A stretch of DNA of 64,000 nucleotides from Nitrospira defluvii (GTDB lineage: Bacteria; Nitrospirota; Nitrospiria; Nitrospirales; Nitrospiraceae). Below are positions 53,721 through 61,335 of this stretch, one piece after another (position 1 is the stretch's first letter; every line of letters starts with the position of its first letter). The notes under the pieces were generated by a model. The model made no database searches, was not told where the DNA came from, and saw only the letters and a list, made by a program, of their open reading frames with translations. The translations under genes and the position numbers were made by a program. The stretch lies in NCBI GenBank assembly GCA_011525625.1, contig WYAX01000029.1, positions 225,118 through 289,117 on the forward strand. Reading direction: 5' to 3'.

Positions 53721-54488
53721 TCAGCTACGGGCGGCGCGCAGCCGTGTGAGGCGATCGCGATCGGCAGCGGAGGGGGCGCGTCCGGTTCCCAGCGCCAGAT
53801 GATGCAGACGTTCCACACAGCGGATGGCTGCGACGGTGTCCTGCCGCCGCTCGTAGAGATCGGCGAGCTCCCGCAGGACGGCTGCTTCACCGGCCGGATT
53901 ACCGAGTTTGATGAAATGTTCGGTAGCGTTGTTGAAACAGCGTTCTGCTTCCACAGATTGCCCACTGTCCAGAAACATTTTTCCCATCTGGCTGTAGGTG
54001 CCGGCCAACCCCTCTTCGTTCCCGACGATACGATGGGCATCCAACGCCTGGGTGAAGAGCCGCAGGGATTCCTCCCAATGTTGCTGACGCGCTTCGTCCA
54101 TAGCCAGGTTATGATACAGAATGCCTAATGCGCGATGGTCGTTGAGCGGCTTCAGGAGGTCGAGCGCTTCCAGGTAGTAGGGACGGGCCTTCTCCGGTTT
54201 GTCGGCACCGATGTACAGGTTACCGAGGTTCACGAGCGTGTGGGCAATGGCATGCGGGTCTCGCTCATCCCGTTGGATGGCGAGCACTTCCTTGTAACAG
54301 GCGTCGGCTTCCTCAAACAGGCCGGCCAGGGCCAGGGTGTTGCCCAGATTGCCGAGACTATTGGAGAGTTCGCGTGGCGTTCCCGTGCGGCGGTCGTCTG
54401 TGACTGCGGCTTCCCATGCGGCCCGCGCCTGGACAAGATCGCCTCTGTGAAGAAAAATGCGGGCGCGATGTTTATCGTTTTCAGCCAT
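53721..54488 (-). CDS. TPR-repeat protein, 255 aa
   Basis: This soluble protein is made of about five TPR units (for example SNSLGNLGNTLALAGLFEEA, YKEVLAIQRDERDPHAIAHT, NLAMDEARQQHWEESLRLFT). It has no signal peptide. The leader contains a heptad tandem repeat (54496-54523), which replaces the expected ribosome binding site region. It is probably a scaffold, and its neighbours are also small TPR or helical proteins. Confidence 0.78.
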   Translation of the reverse strand: MAENDKHRARIFLHRGDLVQARAAWEAAVTDDRRTGTPRELSNSLGNLGNTLALAGLFEEADACYKEVLAIQRDERDPHAIAHTLVNLGNLYIGADKPEKARPYYLEALDLLKPLNDHRALGILYHNLAMDEARQQHWEESLRLFTQALDAHRIVGNEEGLAGTYSQMGKMFLDSGQSVEAERCFNNATEHFIKLGNPAGEAAVLRELADLYERRQDTVAAIRCVERLHHLALGTGRAPSAADRDRLTRLRAARS

Positions 54489-54495
54489 GGTCTGC

Positions 54496-54523
54496 GTGAA
54501 AGGTGAACGGTGAAACGTGAAAC
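54496..54523. repeat. Four tandem 7-bp units, GTGAAAG-GTGAACG-GTGAAAC-GTGAAAC
   Basis: Four near-identical heptads follow one another just upstream of the TPR gene start (54488). The unit count could vary by slippage and alter the translation start region. It may be a dispersed genomic repeat. Confidence 0.7.
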
Positions 54524-54557
54524 GTAAGGTATGTCACGAGAAATGACATCGCCACTG

Positions 54558-54980
54558 TCAGTCGCCGCCTTTGGGGGTATCCTTGCGGAACTCCACCAGG
54601 ATGTCGTCCTCTTCATCAAGTCCCAGGCCCGCACGAAACGAGTCGAGTAGTTCGGCGACATGGGCCAGATGCCTGGGATCTTTTCCCTCCGGCGAGGCCA
54701 GGTACGCTTCGGCGAGGGTCATGCCGGTTTGAAAATGACGGGCAATCGTTTCCTCGGTCACTTGTTGCCAGGTAATGTAAATGCAAAAGGCCTGAAATCG
54801 GTGCGCGTTGGGGTGGCGGGCGGCCAGTGCGAGGAGTTGCTCGTAGGCCTCCCTGGCTGTGGCGCCGGCGTTGGAAGAAAAGGTCTCTTCGAGTTCAGCA
54901 GCCTCGTCCCAGTCGGCACCAAGCTCGGATTCCGCTTCCTGTAATGTCTCTTGCGCGGCTAACGCGGCGTCGAATTGCAT
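54558..54980 (-). CDS. Hypothetical acidic helical protein, 140 aa
   Basis: The ATG at 54980 (MQFDAALAAQETLQEAESEL) has GTGAGG upstream. The protein is acidic and helical with a TPR-like stretch (AREAYEQLLALAARHPNAH) and an acidic end (LDEEDDILVEFRKDTPKGG). No domain is assigned. It is first in a minus-strand run of four small genes and has a promoter at 55025-55054. Confidence 0.65.
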   Translation of the reverse strand: MQFDAALAAQETLQEAESELGADWDEAAELEETFSSNAGATAREAYEQLLALAARHPNAHRFQAFCIYITWQQVTEETIARHFQTGMTLAEAYLASPEGKDPRHLAHVAELLDSFRAGLGLDEEDDILVEFRKDTPKGGD

Positions 54981-55290
54981 GCAGTCCTCACCAGAGTTGC
55001 GTGTCCGGTATCTGTCCCGGTCGCAGGATACTGGGTACGCGGAAGGTAGGTCAATGGGTGCATCCGTAAGTGGAAACCCGGTAGTCTCCGTGATGGGGCT
55101 CGCTGCCATTCAGGTCTTTTTAATGACGCGTCTCCACACCAAGTCGTTCAGATCCTGAGTGATTGCTCCCTTGCCTTCTTGGTCCTTCCTGTTCGTTTGC
55201 TTAAGTTTCTCTCCACTGTGACCGATGGTACAGCCTGAAGGGGAGTTCTGTCAGCCGTATTCCTACGTGGAAGTCCGCGCAGTGGGAGAG
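54981..55290. other. Divergent intergenic region
   Basis: This 310-bp stretch lies between the small-gene run (minus) and the TolC-like gene (plus). No gene is supported. A promoter for the minus-strand gene is listed separately; no convincing promoter for the plus-strand secretion genes was found. Confidence 0.45.
55025..55054 (-). promoter_or_regulatory. Putative promoter of the small-gene operon
   Basis: On the minus strand TTGACC (55054-55049, 5 of 6) is followed after 18 bp by TATCCT (55030-55025, 4 of 6), about 45 bp before the ATG at 54980. Confidence 0.4.
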
Positions 55291-56829
55291 ATGAGGGGCA
55301 TGGTTGTGTATCGTGTGTGGTGCGGTGCGACGGTTCTGTTGTTGGTGACCGGTTGTATGGTCACCCCAAGCCCCGTGACAAAAGAAGAGATTCAAGGGCG
55401 TGTCAGCCAGGATCTCCGGGCGATTTTACAGGAGCAGGAACCGATCGAGAAGCCGATCGATTTCTATGAGGCGACGGCCAGGGCCCTCCGCTACAACCTC
55501 GATGCGAAGGTCAAGGCCATGCAGTCTGCCTTGGCGCATCAGCAGCTCAACGTGGCGCATTACACGCTGCTCCCGCAAGTGGCGGTGAATGCGGGGTTCG
55601 ACGGGCGAAACAATTTCGCCGGCGGCGGCGCCCAATCGCTGGTGGACGGCCGTCCGATTCTCGAACCCTTTACCTCGATGGACAAGAATGTGTTCAGCGG
55701 GAATCTGTCGCTCAGCTGGGACGTATTGGATTTCGGACTGTCCTACATCCGTGCCAAGCAGGCCGGCGACAATATGCTGATCGCGGAGGAAGAACGCCGC
55801 CGGATTGCCGTTCGCCTGTTGCAGGATGTGCGGAATGCCTACTGGCGGGCGGTCAGCGCCGAACGACTGTTGCCGCAAGTTCGGCAGCTCGACGGCATAA
55901 TCGACAAGGCCCTCAGCCAAAGCCAGGCGATCGTGCAACGCAAACTCCAGGCGCCGCTTACGCCGCTGAACTACCGAAGAGACATGCTGAACATTCAGCG
56001 GGAAGTGCAGAAGCTGCTTCGAGAACTCAGCACGGCCAAGATCCAATTGGCGTCGCTGATGGGGCTTCCACCCGGGGTGTCCTTCGAGGTACAGCAGCCA
56101 TCCCGTCAGGCCGCCCCAGTGATCGACAGCCTGGATGCGGACAATTTGGAGCAGCAGGCGTTGACGTTCCGACCGGAGTTACGGACGATCGATTACCAAA
56201 AGCGGATCAACGCGAAAGAAGCCAAAGCGACGCTGCTGGAGCTGTTCCCCAGCATGAAGTTGCAGTTCGGCGGGTATTACAACTCGAATTCCTTCTTCCT
56301 CTATCAAAACTGGCTGAATTATGCGGCCCAAGTCAGTTGGAACCTCATGGGGGTCTTCCGAGTCCCGGCCAAGTATAAGGCGATCGAGGCACAACGGGCG
56401 GTGCTCGACGCCCAGAGTTTGGCGCTGACGATGACCGTGTTGACGGAAGTGCATGTGGGGGCGGCGCAGTTCATGTTGGCCAAAGACGAACTGGGCAATG
56501 CCCGCACCTATCAGGAAACGCAACAGGCGATCGTCGAGCACACCCACAGCCTATGGATTACCAATAGCACGAGCGAACTGGTGCTATTGAGGGAACAGGT
56601 CAACCAGATTCTCGCTGAAGTCAGGCTGGACGTGGCGCACGCGGGCGTCGAGACGGCGTATGCCACCCTCCGGTCCGCAGTCGGCGAGGAGGCGGTTCCA
56701 CCGTCCGGCCCGGAGCAGACGCTGTCCGGTCTGGCGGATGCATTGCGACAGTTGTGGGAGCCGATGCCCGGCGGCGTTTCCGGACCCTCCGGAGAAAGGC
56801 AGAACGATGCGACAGCCGTGGTTCCATAG
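55291..56829 (+). CDS. TolC-like outer-membrane efflux lipoprotein
   Basis: The ATG at 55291 has GGGAG upstream. The N-terminus is a lipoprotein signal (ATVLLLVTGC with Cys22). The mature part of about 490 residues has long helices in two similar halves with a beta segment (FSGNLSLSWDVLDFGLSYIR, then LNYAAQVSWNLMGVFRVPAK), as in TolC/NodT channels. It would form the outer-membrane channel of an export machine. Its end overlaps the next gene (HlyD) by 23 bp. The sequence reads DFGLSYIRAK and GVFRVPAKYK where many TolC-like proteins have DxGxxxxxx and FxxxxxxxxY repeats. Confidence 0.87.
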   Translation: MRGMVVYRVWCGATVLLLVTGCMVTPSPVTKEEIQGRVSQDLRAILQEQEPIEKPIDFYEATARALRYNLDAKVKAMQSALAHQQLNVAHYTLLPQVAVNAGFDGRNNFAGGGAQSLVDGRPILEPFTSMDKNVFSGNLSLSWDVLDFGLSYIRAKQAGDNMLIAEEERRRIAVRLLQDVRNAYWRAVSAERLLPQVRQLDGIIDKALSQSQAIVQRKLQAPLTPLNYRRDMLNIQREVQKLLRELSTAKIQLASLMGLPPGVSFEVQQPSRQAAPVIDSLDADNLEQQALTFRPELRTIDYQKRINAKEAKATLLELFPSMKLQFGGYYNSNSFFLYQNWLNYAAQVSWNLMGVFRVPAKYKAIEAQRAVLDAQSLALTMTVLTEVHVGAAQFMLAKDELGNARTYQETQQAIVEHTHSLWITNSTSELVLLREQVNQILAEVRLDVAHAGVETAYATLRSAVGEEAVPPSGPEQTLSGLADALRQLWEPMPGGVSGPSGERQNDATAVVP

Positions 56830-57598
56830 TGCAATAGCGCTGCTGGCGTTGGGATGGGTGGGACTCGCGACCTCCGCGAGCGAGGCGAAGGGGGAACGTC
56901 CGTTGCAGGTGGTGCGGGCGGACAAGAGCGTAATCCGGGGGATCGTGAAGGCGGCCGCCCAGGCGGTGTTGTATGCACAGGTTCAAGGCCGGATCAGCCA
57001 GGTTCCCTTCAAGGAAGGTCAACGGTTCGAGAAAGGAAAGGTGTTGGTCCAGCTTGACTGCGAGAAGTACAAGGCCGAACTTGCGGCAGCGAAAGCCGAA
57101 CATGAAGCGAAGGACAAAACCGCGCAGAACAACCGCTCGCTCATGACGCTCAATGCCGTCAGTACGCTGGATCTCGAGATCTCCGAGGCGGAAGAGAAAA
57201 AAGCGGCGGCGGCCATCAAGGTGGCCGAGGTCAATGTGAAGGGATGCCATATCACGGCCCCTTTTGCCGGACGCGTCGTCGGTGTGATGGTCAATGAGTA
57301 TGAGAACGTGTTCCCGAACGACAAGCTGGTGAGCGTGTTGGACGATACGAGTCTGGAAATCGAGCTCGTGGTGCCTTCGTCCGCATTGGCCTGGTTGCGG
57401 CGAAAGGCGCCGTTCACGTTTGTGGTCGACGAAACTCAGCATGGATATCCGGCGACGATCAAAGAGATCGGCGCCAATGTCGATCCGGCCAGTCAGACCA
57501 TCAAGATTGTCGGGACCTTCGACCGGTTGCCGGCTGACATTCTCGCAGGGATGAGCGGGTCCGCTCAATTTTCCGCGGGTCAGCCTAAGGGGGAGTAG
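56807..57598 (+). CDS. HlyD-family periplasmic adaptor
   Basis: The start at 56807 (MRQPWFHSAIALLALGWVGL) follows an AAAGG-containing ribosome binding site and overlaps the TolC-like gene. A signal peptide leads to a lipoyl-like half (VLYAQVQGRISQVPFKEGQR), a helical hairpin (AELAAAKAEHEAKDKTAQNN) and a beta-barrel part. The second lipoyl half reads GCHITAPFAGRVVGVMVNEY. The usual N-terminal membrane anchor is replaced by a signal peptide, so it is periplasmic. It would link the inner-membrane part to the TolC-like channel. Confidence 0.87.
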   Translation: MRQPWFHSAIALLALGWVGLATSASEAKGERPLQVVRADKSVIRGIVKAAAQAVLYAQVQGRISQVPFKEGQRFEKGKVLVQLDCEKYKAELAAAKAEHEAKDKTAQNNRSLMTLNAVSTLDLEISEAEEKKAAAAIKVAEVNVKGCHITAPFAGRVVGVMVNEYENVFPNDKLVSVLDDTSLEIELVVPSSALAWLRRKAPFTFVVDETQHGYPATIKEIGANVDPASQTIKIVGTFDRLPADILAGMSGSAQFSAGQPKGE

Positions 57599-57601
57599 AT
57601 C

Positions 57602-58972
57602 GTGCAGGCGACCACCACTGCGGAACCAACAGCCCGGGAAATTGCGACACTGGTCCATCTGGCGACGTTGACGCACCTCGAAGCGCAGGTGCGTGCGGCG
57701 ACGACGTTGGAAGAATTGCAGTTCGTCGCGGTCAATGAAACCCGCCGGTTGGTTCCCTATGAGCAGGCGATTCTCCTGAGCGCCACCGATTCGAAGGACA
57801 CTCCCTATCGGGCCGTCACGGCATCGAGCGTGGCGGTGATCGATCGGGATGCCCCCATGATGGTCTGGCTGGAAGAAGTGGTGCAGGCCGTGCGGCAGGC
57901 GCAGCCGGGGGATGCGCCGATCGTGCTCGAGCAGGAGGCCATCCCGGAATCCCTGGGTGCCGGATGGCAGGAATTCGTCCACGGCCACGTCCTCTGGTGT
58001 CCCCTGAAGCATCCCGACGACTCGATTCTGGGAGGACTGTGGATCGAGCGGGAGAGCCCTTGGCAGGAGAACGATGTGACGATCGTGCGTCGCCTGACCG
58101 GGAGCTTCGCCTATGCGTGGAAGGCCCTGTCGACTCGCCACATCGGGTGGACGGCGAAGCTCAAGCAGCCTTCGCTGATCGTAATTGCCGTTGCAGTCGC
58201 CGGCCTGCTCTGTCTCCCGGTCCGCGTCTCGACCGTGGCTCCGGTGAAAGTCGTCGCAACGGATCCGGTGATCGTGAGTGCGCCCATGGATGGCGTGATC
58301 GCCGATGTAGTGGTCGAGCCGAATATCATGGTGGAGCAGGATCGTCTGCTGCTGCGGTACGACGATACCAATATTCGGAACCAGTTCCGGGTGACGGAGC
58401 AACAACTGGCGGTGGCCAGGGCCGAACAGGCCCAGGCGATCCAGTCGGGGTTCGGCGATCCGGCGCGCAAGGCGGAGGTACCGCTGAAGGCTGCGGAAGT
58501 CTCGCTCAAGGAGACGGAACTCGACTATGCCCAGGAGATGCTTGGACAGATCGAGGTCCGGGCGCCTCGAGCGGGCTTGCTTCTCTATACGGACAAGTCA
58601 GACTGGATCGGGAAACCGGTGTCGGTCGGTGAGCGAATCATGGAAATCGCTGATCCACGCCACATCGAGCTCCGCATCGATCTTCCCGTCGGCGACGCGC
58701 TGCTATTGCGGGAAGGCGGGGAGGTCGTCGCCTTTTTTGATGCGCTGCCCTTGGAATCGTTTCCGGGCGCGGTGCGACGGACCAGTTATCACGCCGAGGT
58801 CTTGCCGGGGGATATCTTGGCCTATCGGGTCATGGCAGATCTTTCCCGTGTCGATCCTCGCATCCGCATCGGGTGGCAGGGATCGGCCAAGGTGTATGGT
58901 GAACAAGGGCCGCTGGCGTTCCTGTTGTTCCGCCGCCCGTTTGCCGCGCTCCGTCAACTCGTGGGGTTGTAA
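57602..58972 (+). CDS. GAF-like domain fused to a HlyD-type adaptor
   Basis: The start is GTG at 57602 with GGGGGAG upstream. Residues 1 to about 180 are a soluble GAF-like part (TLEELQFVAVNETRRLVPYE, then VLWCPLKHPDDSILGGLWIE). One membrane segment follows (SLIVIAVAVAGLLCLPV). The rest is a HlyD adaptor (VSAPMDGVIADVVVEPNIMV, a helical hairpin, then IEVRAPRAGLLLYTDKSDWI). So a cytoplasmic sensor or partner domain is tied to a periplasmic adaptor, which would allow a cytoplasmic signal to control transport. It lies 3 bp after the HlyD gene and 3 bp before the M50 gene. Confidence 0.82.
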   Translation: MQATTTAEPTAREIATLVHLATLTHLEAQVRAATTLEELQFVAVNETRRLVPYEQAILLSATDSKDTPYRAVTASSVAVIDRDAPMMVWLEEVVQAVRQAQPGDAPIVLEQEAIPESLGAGWQEFVHGHVLWCPLKHPDDSILGGLWIERESPWQENDVTIVRRLTGSFAYAWKALSTRHIGWTAKLKQPSLIVIAVAVAGLLCLPVRVSTVAPVKVVATDPVIVSAPMDGVIADVVVEPNIMVEQDRLLLRYDDTNIRNQFRVTEQQLAVARAEQAQAIQSGFGDPARKAEVPLKAAEVSLKETELDYAQEMLGQIEVRAPRAGLLLYTDKSDWIGKPVSVGERIMEIADPRHIELRIDLPVGDALLLREGGEVVAFFDALPLESFPGAVRRTSYHAEVLPGDILAYRVMADLSRVDPRIRIGWQGSAKVYGEQGPLAFLLFRRPFAALRQLVGL

Positions 58973-58975
58973 GGT

Positions 58976-61114
58976 ATGGCCGGTGTCACCCCCGCTCAGT
59001 CTCTCAAGGAGCGCCCGCTTCCTCCGCTTCGCAAGAATCTCCAGTTTCTCCGCGGCGCCCCGTCGCCGGAAGGCGTGCCCACGTGGACGATCGTCGACCC
59101 GGTCCGTAATAAGTATTTTCAGATCGAATGGCAGGTCTACCAGCTCCTGGAGCGATGGAGTGCCGGCACGATCGAGTCGCTCGTACAGGTGGTCGCGCGC
59201 GACACCACCTCGCGTCTCGGCGTTGAAGACGTCGAAGACTTCGTTCGATTTCTCTATGCGAACAATCTGACGGATCAATCGGCGAGCGGGCACACGAAAG
59301 ATTATGTCGAGCAGCAGGCCGCGCGCCGTCAGGCCTGGTGGCAGTGGCTGTTGCACCACTACCTGTTCATCAAAATCCCGCTCCTTCGTCCGGATGCGTT
59401 CCTCCGCAGGACGCTCCCGCTGGTTGCGCCCCTGTATACCGCGGCCGCGGCCTGGATCTTCGCCCTCCTGCTCTGTGCCGGCCTCTTCCTCGTCAGTCGC
59501 CAGTGGGAGACGTTCCTGTCGACCTTCCTGCACTTCTTTAGCTGGCGCGGAGCCGTCATGTACGGGGCCGTGCTCTGCGGCGTCAAAGTCGTTCATGAGT
59601 TGGGCCATGCGTACACCGCGACGCGATTCGGATGCCGGGTCCCGACCATCGGGGTGGCGTTCATGGTGATGATGCCGGTGCTCTACTCCGACGTGAGCGA
59701 CGCGTACCGCCTGACCGACAAGCGCAAGCGATTGGCCGTGGCGGCTGCAGGGGTGCTGGCGGAACTGGGTTTGGCTGCCGTGGCGACGGTGCTGTGGTCG
59801 TTTTTGCCGGACGGAACCGTGCGCAGCCTGGCGTTCGTTGTGGCCACGACGAGCTGGATCATGAGTCTGTCGGTCAATCTCAACCCGCTGATGCGATTCG
59901 ACGGCTACTACCTGCTGGCCGATGGATTGGGAGTAGCGAATCTCCAGGATCGTGCCTTCGCCTTCGGTCAGTGGCGCCTGCGGGAATGGCTCTTTGCTCC
60001 GGGGGCCGCGCCGCCGGAGATGGTCGGAACGTCGAGGCGAAATAGTCTCGTGGCCTATGCCTGGGCTGTGTGGAGTTACCGGATCGTGCTGTTCACCGGC
60101 ATCGCGATCATGGTGTACCACTACTTCTTCAAACTACTCGGGATAGCCTTGTTTCTCGTGGAGATCCTGTTTTTTGTCTGCCTTCCGGTCTGGCGCGAGT
60201 TGGGAGCCTGGTGGACTCGTCGAACTGTGTATGCCTCGACCCGGCGGTCGGCGTTGACGATGGCGATCCTGACGACCGGCATCCTGTTGCTGTGCATTCC
60301 CTGGGGCGGCCGTATCTCGATTCCTGCGGTGTTGCAATCGGCCACGTATGCTACGGTCTATGCGCCCGCTCCTGGACGGATCGTCTCGGTGAGCGCACGC
60401 CCCGGGCAATTCGTGCAGGAGGGCGAGACGTTGCTGGTCATGGAAAGCCCGGAACTGATCAAGGCAGTTAAAGCCGCTCAGATTCACCTGGCGCGACTGG
60501 ACCTCCGGACGCAGCGCCAAGCCGGCAACGCCGACGATCGTGCGCAGAGGTTGGTCATTCGCGAGGCGCTGAGCGCCAAGCAGGCGGAGTTGGAGGGCAT
60601 GATCGAGCGGCAAGAGGATTTCCTGCTGCGCGCACCGATCGCAGGGGTGGTGGTTGACCGTGCGGAGTCGCTGTACCCCGGTCGATGGATCAACGCCGAC
60701 CTGCCGGTTGCCTATCTCGTCGATCCGCTGCACGCGCATCTTACCGCGCTGGTATCCGTCGAGGATGTCCGGTTTCTTGCACCTGGGCAGGAAGCACGGT
60801 TCATTCCCGATGATTTGACGCGTAGCACGAGACAGGCGCGGGTGCTCGCCATCAGGGATCTCGATGAGCACGATGTGTCGGTTCCCTATTTTGCCTCGAT
60901 TTATGGAGGGGAGGTCCCTGTCCGGAAAGATGTTCGGGGACGACTCCAAGCCGAACAGTCTGTGTACCGGGTGGAGTTCGAGGTGCAAGATCACGATGAG
61001 CCCCTGCAGCAGGCCGTCACGGGGCATGCCGTAGTCACAGGGCAAGACCGCAGTCTCGCCGGGCGGATTTGGGACCGGATAGCAGCCGTCTTGGTTCGAG
61101 AAAGCGGATTCTGA
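58976..61114 (+). CDS. PqqD-like/M50 metalloprotease/HlyD fusion protein
   Basis: The 712-residue protein has an N-terminal PqqD-like region (about 30-105, FQIEWQVYQLLERWSAGTIE). A polytopic M50 (site-2 protease-type) part follows with HELGH (His207, Glu208, His211) and NPLMRFDGYY, whose Asp309 is the third metal ligand. A HlyD-like C-terminal part starts about 440 (YAPAPGRIVSVSARPGQFVQ, then LLRAPIAGVVVDRAESLYPG). Relatives are annotated as peptide zinc metalloproteases or 'M50-HlyD' proteins, often beside other HlyD genes. I infer an inner-membrane core that takes the place of, or acts beside, an ABC exporter. The cargo is probably the next gene. Confidence 0.85.
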   Translation: MAGVTPAQSLKERPLPPLRKNLQFLRGAPSPEGVPTWTIVDPVRNKYFQIEWQVYQLLERWSAGTIESLVQVVARDTTSRLGVEDVEDFVRFLYANNLTDQSASGHTKDYVEQQAARRQAWWQWLLHHYLFIKIPLLRPDAFLRRTLPLVAPLYTAAAAWIFALLLCAGLFLVSRQWETFLSTFLHFFSWRGAVMYGAVLCGVKVVHELGHAYTATRFGCRVPTIGVAFMVMMPVLYSDVSDAYRLTDKRKRLAVAAAGVLAELGLAAVATVLWSFLPDGTVRSLAFVVATTSWIMSLSVNLNPLMRFDGYYLLADGLGVANLQDRAFAFGQWRLREWLFAPGAAPPEMVGTSRRNSLVAYAWAVWSYRIVLFTGIAIMVYHYFFKLLGIALFLVEILFFVCLPVWRELGAWWTRRTVYASTRRSALTMAILTTGILLLCIPWGGRISIPAVLQSATYATVYAPAPGRIVSVSARPGQFVQEGETLLVMESPELIKAVKAAQIHLARLDLRTQRQAGNADDRAQRLVIREALSAKQAELEGMIERQEDFLLRAPIAGVVVDRAESLYPGRWINADLPVAYLVDPLHAHLTALVSVEDVRFLAPGQEARFIPDDLTRSTRQARVLAIRDLDEHDVSVPYFASIYGGEVPVRKDVRGRLQAEQSVYRVEFEVQDHDEPLQQAVTGHAVVTGQDRSLAGRIWDRIAAVLVRESGF

Positions 61115-61335
61115 CGGCGATTGGTGCCGAGCACGCTTGCCCCGGGGAATCTGCTGGGCGGCCGACGGGGTCGTCGTGGTGAGTCTGCCTGCGCGTGTGT
61201 GCGTGTTGGAAGCCGTTCAACGTCCCGCAGTCCGGGCCGCGCCTGGCTCCGCCCGATCTGCTGCTTAGATGTCAGCTGATGTAACGCTAATCCGATGAAG
61301 ACACAGGGGAATTGGAATCTGAAGGCGGGGCAAGG

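Noticed and set aside
56621..58405. 594-residue open frame antisense to the HlyD genes
   Set aside because: His/Arg-rich composition typical of a reverse shadow; the + strand adaptors explain the region.
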